A stretch of 64,000 nt of DNA, from positions 2,108,001-2,172,000 of the forward strand of contig CAWIRC010000001.1 in assembly GCA_963838495.1 (NCBI GenBank), written 5' to 3'. The notes below the pieces were generated by a model that did not search any database, had not been told where the DNA came from, and saw only the letters and a program-made list of their open reading frames with translations. Below, piece after piece: positions 54,297 through 62,575 of this stretch; positions within the stretch are counted from its first letter, which is position 1; every line of letters starts with the position of its first letter. Position numbers and translations under genes: made by a program. The stretch comes from JBEKIK01 sp963838495 (GTDB lineage: Bacteria; Planctomycetota; Planctomycetia; Pirellulales; Thermoguttaceae).

Positions 54297-54784
54297 AAAT
54301 CAGGAGCGTTCATCACGATAACCGGAAAAAGGCGTTTGAGGTGATTACCTACGGCGGTAGGTATTTGTTCCCTTATGCCAAGCTCGAAGTGCGCCCTACG
54401 CGGCAAAACCCGATCAAGCGCGTATATCTCGACGAAGAATTGGGCAATGAGGCTTTCACTTATGAGTTGGCCTCCGGCGGCGAGGGTACGGTGCACATTG
54501 ATCAGGTCCTGGAGTACAACAGCGATCCGCGCTATATGAGGGACCTGTTGCTCTACAAACTTACCCTGGCTGCACAAAAAAGGGTAAAAAGAAGCACATT
54601 AAGCAAGCGGGAGTTGATTCGCCGCCTGGGAACCTCGCCCGCCCAGTTCTATCGCCTGCTCGATCAGACGAACTATACAAAATCGATAGATCAGTTGATG
54701 GCCTTGCTCGGAGTTCTCGATTGCGAAGTCGATCTGGTCGTGAAGCGGAAAAAAGCATGCGCCGGCGTACCGGTTGCAGTATAG
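54293..54784 (+). CDS. DUF2442-like HTH protein, partner of DUF4160
   Basis: 163 residues. Residues 1-80 have a beta-rich DUF2442-like fold (RSVHHDNRKKAFEVITYGGRYLFPYAKLEVRPTR). Residues 95-150 form a helix-turn-helix of the XRE kind: KRELIRRLGTSPAQFYRLLDQTNYTKSIDQLMALLGVL. So it probably binds DNA and controls its own operon, with the DUF4160 protein as partner. It converges on ppk1, nine bases between stops. The fusion of the two domains is less common than separate genes. Confidence 0.78.
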   Translation: MKIRSVHHDNRKKAFEVITYGGRYLFPYAKLEVRPTRQNPIKRVYLDEELGNEAFTYELASGGEGTVHIDQVLEYNSDPRYMRDLLLYKLTLAAQKRVKRSTLSKRELIRRLGTSPAQFYRLLDQTNYTKSIDQLMALLGVLDCEVDLVVKRKKACAGVPVAV

Positions 54785-54793
54785 GAAATTCCG

Positions 54794-56923
54794 TCATTCC
54801 TTCGGGCTCATAAGCGGGCGGAATTGGGGCTCGGCGCGGGAGGCCTCGCGCACGGCGGCGACGGCTTCTAGGTAGAACTTTTGCTGGGCGCGGATTTTGG
54901 GGCCTTTTCTGGCGATCGGCTCATAAGAGCCGTCGGGCAAAAGTCGCCGGGCCTTCACGTTGTCGGCGAAAAACGTCTCCAGGATTTTTATCAACCGCCG
55001 GCGGTGGTTCGGATCGATTACCGGGAAAAGGATCTCCAATCTCCGGCTCAGGTTCCGCTGCATCCAATCCGCGCTGCTAAGATACACTTCTTCGTGCCCG
55101 CCGTTGAAGAAATAGAAAATCCGCGAGTGTTCCAGGAAGCGGTTGACGATGGAGCGGACCTCGATGTTTTCCGAGACGCCTGGAATTCCGGGCCTGAGGC
55201 AGCAAATCCCCCGCACGTTGAGCATGATTTTCACGCCCGCCTTGGCCGCCCGGAACAATGCCCGGCATATCTCCGGGTCCTGCAGCGAATTTGTCTTGGC
55301 CATGATGAGCCCCGGGCGGTCGAGCGTGGCAACCTGCACCTCGCGGTCGATCAGGTCGATAAACCGCTGCTTAAGGCCGGTCGGCGCGATGACCAGTTTT
55401 GCCCAGCCCACGCTTTCCGAGTAGGCGGTGAGCAAATTGAAAAATGCCGCCACGTCCGAGGCCACGTCGCGGTCGCAGGTCAAAAGTCCGATGTCGGAGT
55501 ACAGCCGCGCGGTGCGGTCGTTGTAGTTGCCGGTTGCCAGATGCACGTAACGGTGAATGTGCTGGTCCTGGCGACGGACGATCAAGATGGCCTTGGCGTG
55601 TGTTTTATAACCGGCTATGCCGTAAATCACGTGCACGCCCGCGTCTTCCAGGCGCCGCGCCCAGTTGATGTTCCGCGTCTCGTCGAATCGGGCCTTCAGT
55701 TCCACCAGGGCGGTGACTTCCTTGCCGTTTTGGGCCGCCCGGCCCAGCGCCCGGACAATGGGCGAATCGCCGCTGGTGCGGTAGAGCGTCTGCTTGATGG
55801 CCAAGACCTGCGGATCTTCGGCCGCCTGCTCGACCAGCCGGACAACCGTGTCGAAACTCTCATAAGGATGAAAAAGCATTACGTCGTGGTCCTGCACCGC
55901 CTGCCAGACGTCCTCGGCGCCGATAAGATCGCGCGGCTGCTGCGGTGGCCAATCCTCGAGCTTCAGATCGTCGAACCCGGCGCGGTTTACCAACTCCATA
56001 AACGCCGCGGCGTTGAGCACGTCCATCTCGTACACGCTATCTTCGCCCAGGTTGAGCCACTGCATGAGCCAGCTTTTCAGGCGCGGATCTGGATTGGAGG
56101 TGATCGACAATCGCACGGCCGCCCGCCGCCGCCGGGCAAAAACCGCTTCTTCCATCTCGCTCAGCAGATTTTCCACCTCCTCGTCGTGCAATTCCACGTC
56201 GGCGTCGCGGGCGATGCGAAACGCCGCGCTGGAAAGCACCTCGCAACCCGGGAAAAGCATGGAAAGATTGGCCGAAATGACTTCCTCCAACCAGGCCAGG
56301 TGCAAATCTTTCTCTGCAGGCAGGGCAATAAATCGCGAAAGTTGCGTGGGGATGGGCACGACCACGATTCTTTCAGCCGGGTCCGGCCGCGGCGCTTTAT
56401 CATTCTGACACGTGCCAGGAGCAATCATCGCCGCCACGTACATCTGCAAGCCGGGCAGAAGCGGACGCGGATCCAGCTCGTCCATGGCCAGCGGCGTCAA
56501 GATGGGCATGATTTCCCGGGCAAAATAAGATTTCAAAAACTGCCCGTGCTCCTCGGTCCAATCATTTCGCGTCCAGATCACCAGGCCGTGCCGGGCGAGT
56601 TTTTCCAAGACGCGGCCGATGCCCTCCGCCAGTTGGGCGTACATTTTATGCACGCGCAGGCTGATGGCCTCGATTTGCTCGGCCGGAGTCATGCCCGACA
56701 CATCACGCCGCCTCACCTTCGCCGCACGCCGCCGCATCAATCCGGCCACGCGGACCAGAAAAAATTCGTCCAGGTTGGAACTGACGATGGCCAGGAATTT
56801 CAGCCGCTCCAGAAGCGGCAGTTCATCGGAAAGCCCCTCGTTGAGCACCCGCTGGTTGAACTCCAGCCAACTCAGTTCGCGGTTGATGTACAAGTGCGGC
56901 GATTTAAGCGGATCTTTGGGCAT
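54794..56923 (-). CDS. ppk1: Polyphosphate kinase 1
   Basis: 709 residues, normal length. It makes polyphosphate from ATP at the inner membrane. The N domain starts with INRELSWLEFNQRVLNEG and SNLDEFFLVRVAGL; the two catalytic histidines are in GYKTHAKAILIV and RFLEHSRIFYF, the latter followed by GGHEEVYLSSADWMQRNL. No frame break. ppx/gppA lies just upstream in the same direction and a CHAD gene before that, so three polyphosphate-linked genes form a cluster, possibly one transcription unit. Confidence 0.96.
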   Translation of the reverse strand: MPKDPLKSPHLYINRELSWLEFNQRVLNEGLSDELPLLERLKFLAIVSSNLDEFFLVRVAGLMRRRAAKVRRRDVSGMTPAEQIEAISLRVHKMYAQLAEGIGRVLEKLARHGLVIWTRNDWTEEHGQFLKSYFAREIMPILTPLAMDELDPRPLLPGLQMYVAAMIAPGTCQNDKAPRPDPAERIVVVPIPTQLSRFIALPAEKDLHLAWLEEVISANLSMLFPGCEVLSSAAFRIARDADVELHDEEVENLLSEMEEAVFARRRRAAVRLSITSNPDPRLKSWLMQWLNLGEDSVYEMDVLNAAAFMELVNRAGFDDLKLEDWPPQQPRDLIGAEDVWQAVQDHDVMLFHPYESFDTVVRLVEQAAEDPQVLAIKQTLYRTSGDSPIVRALGRAAQNGKEVTALVELKARFDETRNINWARRLEDAGVHVIYGIAGYKTHAKAILIVRRQDQHIHRYVHLATGNYNDRTARLYSDIGLLTCDRDVASDVAAFFNLLTAYSESVGWAKLVIAPTGLKQRFIDLIDREVQVATLDRPGLIMAKTNSLQDPEICRALFRAAKAGVKIMLNVRGICCLRPGIPGVSENIEVRSIVNRFLEHSRIFYFFNGGHEEVYLSSADWMQRNLSRRLEILFPVIDPNHRRRLIKILETFFADNVKARRLLPDGSYEPIARKGPKIRAQQKFYLEAVAAVREASRAEPQFRPLMSPKE

Positions 56924-56933
56924 TTCTCAGTTT

Positions 56934-57000
56934 ACAGTTCACGATTTACAGTTCGCAGTTTTTTTTACACGGTTTAGCCGCGACCCGCAGGGGAGCGGGT
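56934..57000. repeat. Phrase repeat and TTTAGCC hairpin in the ppk1-ppx spacer
   Basis: CAGTTTACAGTTCACGATTT-type phrases at 56930-56962, then TTTAGCCGCGACCC-GCA-GGGGAGCGG at 56974-56999, the short form of the TTTAGCC hairpin. Confidence 0.75.
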
Positions 57001-57050
57001 AGAAAACAGAACTACACTCAACTTTAGATTTACAGACCATTAATCTTTTT

Positions 57051-58612
57051 TCACGCCTCTTCCAGGCGGATTTTCATGCCGTAGACCTCCTCGAACAATC
57101 CGCCCTTGGCCGTAATGGACCGCTCTTCCAAAAGGATATCGCCCACGCCCGGCAGGCCCACGATCAATTCGTCGCCCTGGTGCAGAAAACGGATGTCTTC
57201 GGCGCGGCGGTTGTTGCCGCGGGTCAAGGCGTCGGCCACGCGCAAAATGGCCGCCAATTTGTTCACTATCACCCGGTTTTCCCGCGACTGCGACATGTAC
57301 AAGGGGTGGCCCTCCTGCGGCACCCCGCGCGATGGTACCGCGCTATCTGGGCCACAAGGGCGATTTCCCCGCGGTTCAGCCCGAAAATCTCCGAGTTGGA
57401 TATCAAGTACTCGCTGTGCTTGTGATGCGCGCGGTTGCTGACGAATTGCCCCACCTCGTGCAGCAGCCCAGCCACTCGCACGAGCAGCCGATAGCGGGCG
57501 CCCAGCCCGTGGTCGGCCTGGAGAAAATCGAACAACCGCACCGCCGTCTCGGCCACGCTTCTGGCATGGTTCAGGTCCACGCGGTATTTTTCGGCAATCG
57601 CGGTGGCCGAATGGATCACGCCCGCCAGCAAGGCCTCGTCTTCCTGGCCGGTCACTTCCCGGGCCAGTTCCAAAAGCAGCCCGTCGCGCATGGATACGTG
57701 CGATACGATCATCCGCCCCGCCCCGGTCTTGTGCAACAGGGTTTGATAAACCAGAAGCGCCGGATTGAGCGTCTCGGCCTCGGCAAAAGGGATGCCGTGC
57801 CGCTTGGAAAGCTCGTCGGGCGCGTAACGCTCGCACCGCTCGACGAACCGGTCGAAATCCGCCCGATCCACGATCACCAGGTCGGCCGATTCGGTGGGCT
57901 TGCCGATTTCCCGGGCCGCGAAACGCACGTCGCCGCCCACGGCCACATATGACTTGATCTCGCCCAGGGGCAGCGAACTTTCCAGCGTGGTCAGGGCGTT
58001 GGCGATGTGCTGCCGCAGGAGGTCGGCCGAGCGATGAGGCGATTCCTCGCTGGTGGACAACATCTCTTGCAGGCGGATCGAGCCCAGCGCAGGCTTTGCG
58101 ATGTGGCAATCTCCCCGCCCTGGAGTATCGACAAGAGCGTGCTGCCCCCGCCCACGTCGACGATCAAGGACTGGTCCTGATCCACTCCCAGCGCGTGTTC
58201 CACGGCCTTGCGCACGGCGGAGACCGTGAGCCGGCTCTCCTCGGAGGTGTCGATCACGTCGACCTGCAACCGCGTGGCCATGAAAACGCGGTCGAGGAAC
58301 ATGTCGCTGTTGCTTGCCTCGCGCACTGCGCTGGTGGCCACGGCGCGAATTCTTTCGACCTTGTAAAGATCGAGCAGCTTCCGATAATCGCGCAAAACCA
58401 TACAGCGCAGAGCGCATGCTTTCGCCGCCCAGCCTGCCGCGGCGGAATGTGTCTTGCCCCAGGCGGACTGCCCTTTGCAGGCGCTCCAAAACCTCGATCC
58501 GCCCGTCGTCGGCCACCTCGGCGATGACCATCCGCAGGGAATTGGCCCCAACGTCGATGGCGGCCACGGTTTTGCTCGTCTTGGGGTTCGTTTTTTGCTC
58601 GCTGGACTGCAT
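57051..58612 (-). CDS. ppx: Exopolyphosphatase / pppGpp phosphohydrolase, three frame breaks
   Basis: About 520 residues read through. Ppx/GppA ASKHA-fold enzyme that trims polyphosphate or pppGpp. The N-terminus is VAAIDVGANSLRMVIAEV; the phosphate-binding loops VATSAVREASNS and LIVDVGGGSTLLSI are intact, as is FDRFVERCERY. The C-terminal HD-like part has AGLLHEVGQFVSNRAHHKHSEYLI. Breaks are at about 58400 (one extra base), 58087 (one missing) and 57338 (one missing). The protein text is continuous over all three, which suggests sequence error. Start 58612 is preferred to 58642. Whether polyphosphate or pppGpp is the substrate cannot be told, but its place by ppk1 favours the former. Confidence 0.88.
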
Positions 58613-58642
58613 GGCGCCCTTCTTAAAATAATTCCCATTCAA

Positions 58643-58921
58643 TCGGCTAAAACCGCGTTCCAGAATTATTTCCGGAATAATTATATTAGCTTGTAAGCCC
58701 TCACCCTAACCCTCTCCCGGAGGGAGAGGGGATGGATTACAGACTCTTGCGGAGGGAGAGGGAACTTGCGGCACAAGCCCTCTTTCGTCACAAGCGCTGA
58801 ATAAATATAGCATTTTGATAGGACCTTGGACCGGGAGTAATATTAATATGAGGTTCGAGATTCAAGCTTCAGAATTTGATTTTCCCCCTCGCTTTTTGAA
58901 CTTCGAACGCTGAAGACTTCT
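58643..58921. other. Spacer with one core hairpin
   Basis: 280 bases. CCCTCACCCTAACCCTCTCC-CGGA-GGGAGAGGGG at 58699-58731 is the short-loop core hairpin without MITE ends. No gene seen. A promoter for ppx, if it has its own, would lie here. Confidence 0.55.
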
Positions 58922-60098
58922 TCAGGAGGCAACAGGGGAGTGGTGCGGGGGATTTTGCCGAAGCTGGGCGGGTTTGACGGATTGAGTAATGTAAGCCGGG
59001 GCAAGATTGGAGGGAAATTCAGGATTGGCGTCGCCGCCTTGACTATTATCCGCTTCTGTCGGCTGGGCGGCGACGTATTTCCCGGCTTCGGGCGATTCCA
59101 CAAGGTCTGCCGCTGCCCCTGTCGCTGCCGGAATGTCGGCGGGCTGCACGTTCGACTGCAAAATCCAGGTAAGCTTTTCCCACGCACCACCCGCTTCCAA
59201 TTCGCCCCACAGTTGCACGAGATCCTGAAAACATTGCCCACGCCGGCGGAGACGGTCTTGGCGAAGATACTCGATACCCAGGTTCAGGCGGGCAAATGGC
59301 CCCGCATGTCCGTAATATGACTTGATTCGCCGCCGCTCTCGCTTTCCAAAGCGGCAAAGCTCTTCCTGCCAGACGTCGCAATCGTGAACGTCGCCCAATA
59401 GGGTCTGCACTCGCTTAATGTCATCCAACGTCGCATCCAAAGCGCCGCTATAAATGGGCAAAACGATTTCCAACGTATAACGCAAACGCTTGGCGGCGAT
59501 CCGCATGGCGTGATGGCTAAGCTGATCCTCCGGCCGGCCCAGACAATCCTCCAGCGCCAACAACTGGTTTAAGCACCCCAGAACCTCTTGCCGGGCTTGA
59601 ACAAAACTCTCGGGGCCGCCGGCCTGGACATCCCGCTCTTCGGCCCTTGAAAGCATGCGCTTGGCCGCGCTTTCCAACTCTTTCAATGTGCCCTTGCGCT
59701 TCCATCCTCTTGACCGCTTTGACGACCTCGCTTTGCAGCCGTTCGCGCTCCTGCTCCCACTGGATTAAAAGCCGGGAAATCCCCGCAAAACAGGCTTTAT
59801 CGCCCAGCGAATCCAGGATTCCGCGGAGAACTTCTATCTGCACGTCCTTGTCTCGGGCTTCGCCCAACTCCGAGCGAATGCGGCGGATGGCCTTTTGCCA
59901 GCGCCTGGCCCGCTTGCGCCTGAAACACTTGCCCAAGATCCGCATGGCCGCCCGCAGACGCCGCGCCGCCACCCGGGCACGGTGCACGAATTCAATGTCC
60001 TCCGCCGCACATATTCCCTCGAACTGGGCGCGGAGCTGCTTCGCTTGTTTGCGAACATACTTGGCTGCCAGAAGTCGATAACCCGGGTTCACAAGCAT
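58922..60098 (-). CDS. CHAD-domain polyphosphate-binding protein, frameshifted
   Basis: About 390 residues. The helical CHAD fold has two four-helix halves rich in conserved His, Arg and Lys: FVHRARVAARRLRAAMRIL in the first and HHAMRIAAKRLRYTLEIVLPIY in the second. One extra base near 59690 breaks the frame, in the middle of a helix (EAQG to LKELESAAKRML). CHAD proteins bind polyphosphate, and the gene stands upstream of ppx and ppk1 in the same direction. The last 60 residues are Pro/Ala-rich and disordered. Start ATG 60098 (MLVNPGYRLLAAKYVRKQ) is preferred because a TATAAT box and a palindrome lie at 60176-60216, over the start of the longer reading. Confidence 0.85.
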
Positions 60099-60175
60099 AT
60101 CCCCCCACTTGCTGACCTTAGCTTCATTGAAAAGGCCGTATGCGCTCCTCGAATCCGCCAATCTCCAACAGAACA

Positions 60176-60216
60176 ATTATATTACCTTAATATGCAATAC
60201 ACTATAGTATTGCATA
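60176..60216 (-). promoter_or_regulatory. Palindromic operator and -10 box upstream of CHAD
   Basis: TATGCAATAC-ACTATA-GTATTGCATA (60191-60216) is a perfect 10-bp inverted repeat. Directly downstream on the minus strand TATAAT is at 60176-60181. A regulator bound at the palindrome would cover the -35 region. The only such operator-like palindrome seen in an AT-rich context in the window. Confidence 0.5.
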
Positions 60217-60252
60217 ATATGCCACCAAAGTAGGGGAATGGCGATTTTTTTA

Positions 60253-60356
60253 GGGGCTCTAACAAAACTTCCCCTCTCCGGGCACCGAACGAAGTTTGGT
60301 CGGGAGAGGGGCTAGGGGTGAGGGCGTTTATAAAAGAATATAAAGTTTTGTTAGAG
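60253..60356. repeat. MITE-like repeat, family B copy 2
   Basis: About 104 bases: left end GCTCTAACAAAAC, right end GTTTTGTTAGAG; both ends carry the same C/G change from copy 1 (17252-17356), a compensatory pair. The core is CCCCTCTCCGGGCACC with inner CGAACGAAGTTTGG. Supports selection or copying that preserves pairing. Confidence 0.8.
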
Positions 60357-60399
60357 TTCCTTACAATGACACGGCCTATTTGGCATACGCCCTGAATTC

Positions 60400-61265
60400 T
60401 TATTTACCATCTAGCGGCAGTTCATCAGGCCCTGCAAACAGGCCGTCTTGCTGAGTTTGCGATAGGCGAATTACCAGGATTTTTTGCTCCAGCCGGCCCT
60501 GGTTTTCGGTAAAGAAATGATGGCCCAGGCTGCCCGACCGGTTGGGCAAACTGGTCATCACCAACATGCCGCCCGGCGAAAGCGCGGTGGAAATCGCCAT
60601 CTCTTCAAAGACCCGCTTCGGCCGCCTGAAATCGAAGCGCAGCACGCCCTGATCCTCCACCCGGTTTTGCCGGGGCTGATCGTGCTGCACCTCGGGCACC
60701 ATGTCTATGCGCACCCGGCCGTCAGGCAAGGGAAGAGTCTTTATACTGAAGATTCCCTGCGCCTGATTATAAGTTTCTCCGCTGATCCGGTCCCCCTCGC
60801 ACAACAAAACCGGCAACTGCTCGTACGTGCCCGATGCCACGATCTCGCCGGGCTGGCCGGCCTTGATCTGCATGTGCTGCCGCATTACCCGCGGCTTTGC
60901 CGCAAGATCGGCCAGATTTGTTCCTTTCACTTCGCCGGACGGGGCGGGCTTGTCGCCCAGTTCCATAAGATTCGAAAGCGCGACCGGTATCTGCCCTTCC
61001 GCAACTCCCACGCGGAAGCCGTTGTGCGTCAAGCGCCCCGCAAATCGCCCGCAAAACACTGCTCGTCCAGTTCCTGCCACAGTTCCTCGTTGGCCTGCGG
61101 ATCGCCAAACGCAACCCGCACGAAAAACACGTCCAACACGCAACTGTCGGGCGACATACGCGCAGGCGCCAGCGGCGATTTGCTCTTTATCAACGGCCTG
61201 GTGCAACCGGCAAATGCCAGCAATGCCAGCACAACGGTTGCTCTCCGGCCCAGCATGAACGGCAT
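60400..61265 (-). CDS. Lipoprotein of unknown function, frameshifted
   Basis: About 288 residues. Start 61265 (MPFMLGRRATVVLALLAFAGC) gives a clear lipoprotein signal with lipobox LAFAGC. A missing base in the G4 run at 61035-61038 breaks the frame between AGDLRG and RLTHNGFRVGVAEGQIP. The mature part is strand-rich and ends LFAGPDELPLDGK. No Asp follows the lipid-bearing Cys (CTRPL), so outer-membrane location is plausible. I know no family for it, though such lipoproteins are common in planctomycetes. MITE B2 lies just beyond its stop. Confidence 0.75.
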
Positions 61266-61378
61266 ATCACGACCACCGCATATAAAACGATCCCCCAAGA
61301 AAAAGAACAATCCTGATAAGGGCCCCCCAGCATAGCGGCACGGGCAGCATGTGTCAAGGGAAATAATGCGCGCCAAGC

Positions 61379-62500
61379 CTATGCCGCCAATGTCTTTCGG
61401 CGGTATAAAATCATTGCCGCCGCGGCTGCGGCAAGCAGCGCAAGCATCGAAGGCTCGGGAACAGGGGTCAGCAACGTGCCGCCGGCTTGGGGGCCGCCTG
61501 GCAGGGCCTGGATGGTGACTGTCGATCCGGCGGCGATGGTAAGCACGCCGGTTTCGATGCTGTCGGCCATCAGGCTCGAAGGGGTAAGACCGTCGCCCAC
61601 GCTAAGCGTGCCTGCCCCGATAATATTCGCCACCGAGGCCGATCCGCCCGCGGCAAGGTTCATGCTCCCGTCTAAGCTGATATTTTGGGCGTTTAAAATC
61701 CCGTCAACTTGTAAAACCGATCCATTGGCAATCGCGGCGCTGGTGGTCAATGCCAAGGAGCCGGCAGTGCTGATGGCCACCTGGCCGCCGTTACTCAGAG
61801 ACAAAGAATTCGCCTCTTGGGCCGAACTGACGTTGACCGTAAAATGAGTATTCACAATGGCATTGGATGTATAATTCGGGCAGGTCGGATATGCCGGCAG
61901 CGCACCGTCCCAGGTCGTCGCGGTCCAGGCGCCGCTGGCCGAAGCATTCCACGTCAAATCTCTGAGATCGGTGATCACGATCCAGCCCGGGTTGATGGTC
62001 GGCGTTACAAGGTCGAAATTCGTGTTGTAACCCGGTGGATCATAATTGGCGGCCACTCCGGCCAAATTCAACGCATAGGCCGGATCGGTCGTGTGCGTGT
62101 TTGTCGTGTCGATGGTCACATAAGCCAGCGTGCCCGTGGCGTTCAAATTCACGCCGGACTGTGTGAAAGTAAAGTCCTGCCAAATCAAACCCCCGCTGCC
62201 GGGCAAAGACCACGGCAGGGAACCCACGTTGCTTTGCGAGAACAGCGCGCCCGGGCCTATTATATTAATGCCGGTAATCACGGGCTTTGCGGGGTCATTC
62301 TCGCCAGGTGGAATGCCGTCTGCGATTTGGACGAAGAAATTCAACGTATTGACCTGATCGCCGCCGCTGACGGCAATCGCGATCGTCCGCACGTCGTCGG
62401 GCAGTAAATAATGCGTACCTGCGTCGATAACCGGCACAGCCCATGCCGGCAAAGACGCGGCTAATAACAACATCAAGGCGCAAATTGCATGCGCGTGCAT
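61379..62500 (-). CDS. PEP-CTERM surface protein
   Basis: 373 residues. Signal peptide HAICALMLLLAASLPAWA; the start at 62500 is preferred over 62524. The C-terminus is a typical PEP-CTERM sorting signal: VPEPSMLALLAAAAAAMILYRRK, i.e. PEP motif, helix, basic tail. Between them residues 200-340 carry repeats of an autotransporter-like beta-solenoid (SLSLSNGGQVAISTAGSLAL, ILNAQNISLDGSMNLAAGG). Such proteins are sorted by exosortase and linked to the cell surface or matrix; no exosortase is in the window. Confidence 0.88.
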   Translation of the reverse strand: MHAHAICALMLLLAASLPAWAVPVIDAGTHYLLPDDVRTIAIAVSGGDQVNTLNFFVQIADGIPPGENDPAKPVITGINIIGPGALFSQSNVGSLPWSLPGSGGLIWQDFTFTQSGVNLNATGTLAYVTIDTTNTHTTDPAYALNLAGVAANYDPPGYNTNFDLVTPTINPGWIVITDLRDLTWNASASGAWTATTWDGALPAYPTCPNYTSNAIVNTHFTVNVSSAQEANSLSLSNGGQVAISTAGSLALTTSAAIANGSVLQVDGILNAQNISLDGSMNLAAGGSASVANIIGAGTLSVGDGLTPSSLMADSIETGVLTIAAGSTVTIQALPGGPQAGGTLLTPVPEPSMLALLAAAAAAMILYRRKTLAA

Positions 62501-62575
62501 ATTTTTTTCCTTTGCCTCTGGCAATTATTGAATTAATTATGGTTGCTTTCTTGATAAAACACTTTTTCCAATGGT

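Noticed and set aside
54881..56977. 698-codon open frame on the plus strand opposite ppk1
   Set aside because: It is the antisense shadow of a clearly conserved ppk1 gene in GC-rich sequence; its protein text has no family pattern.
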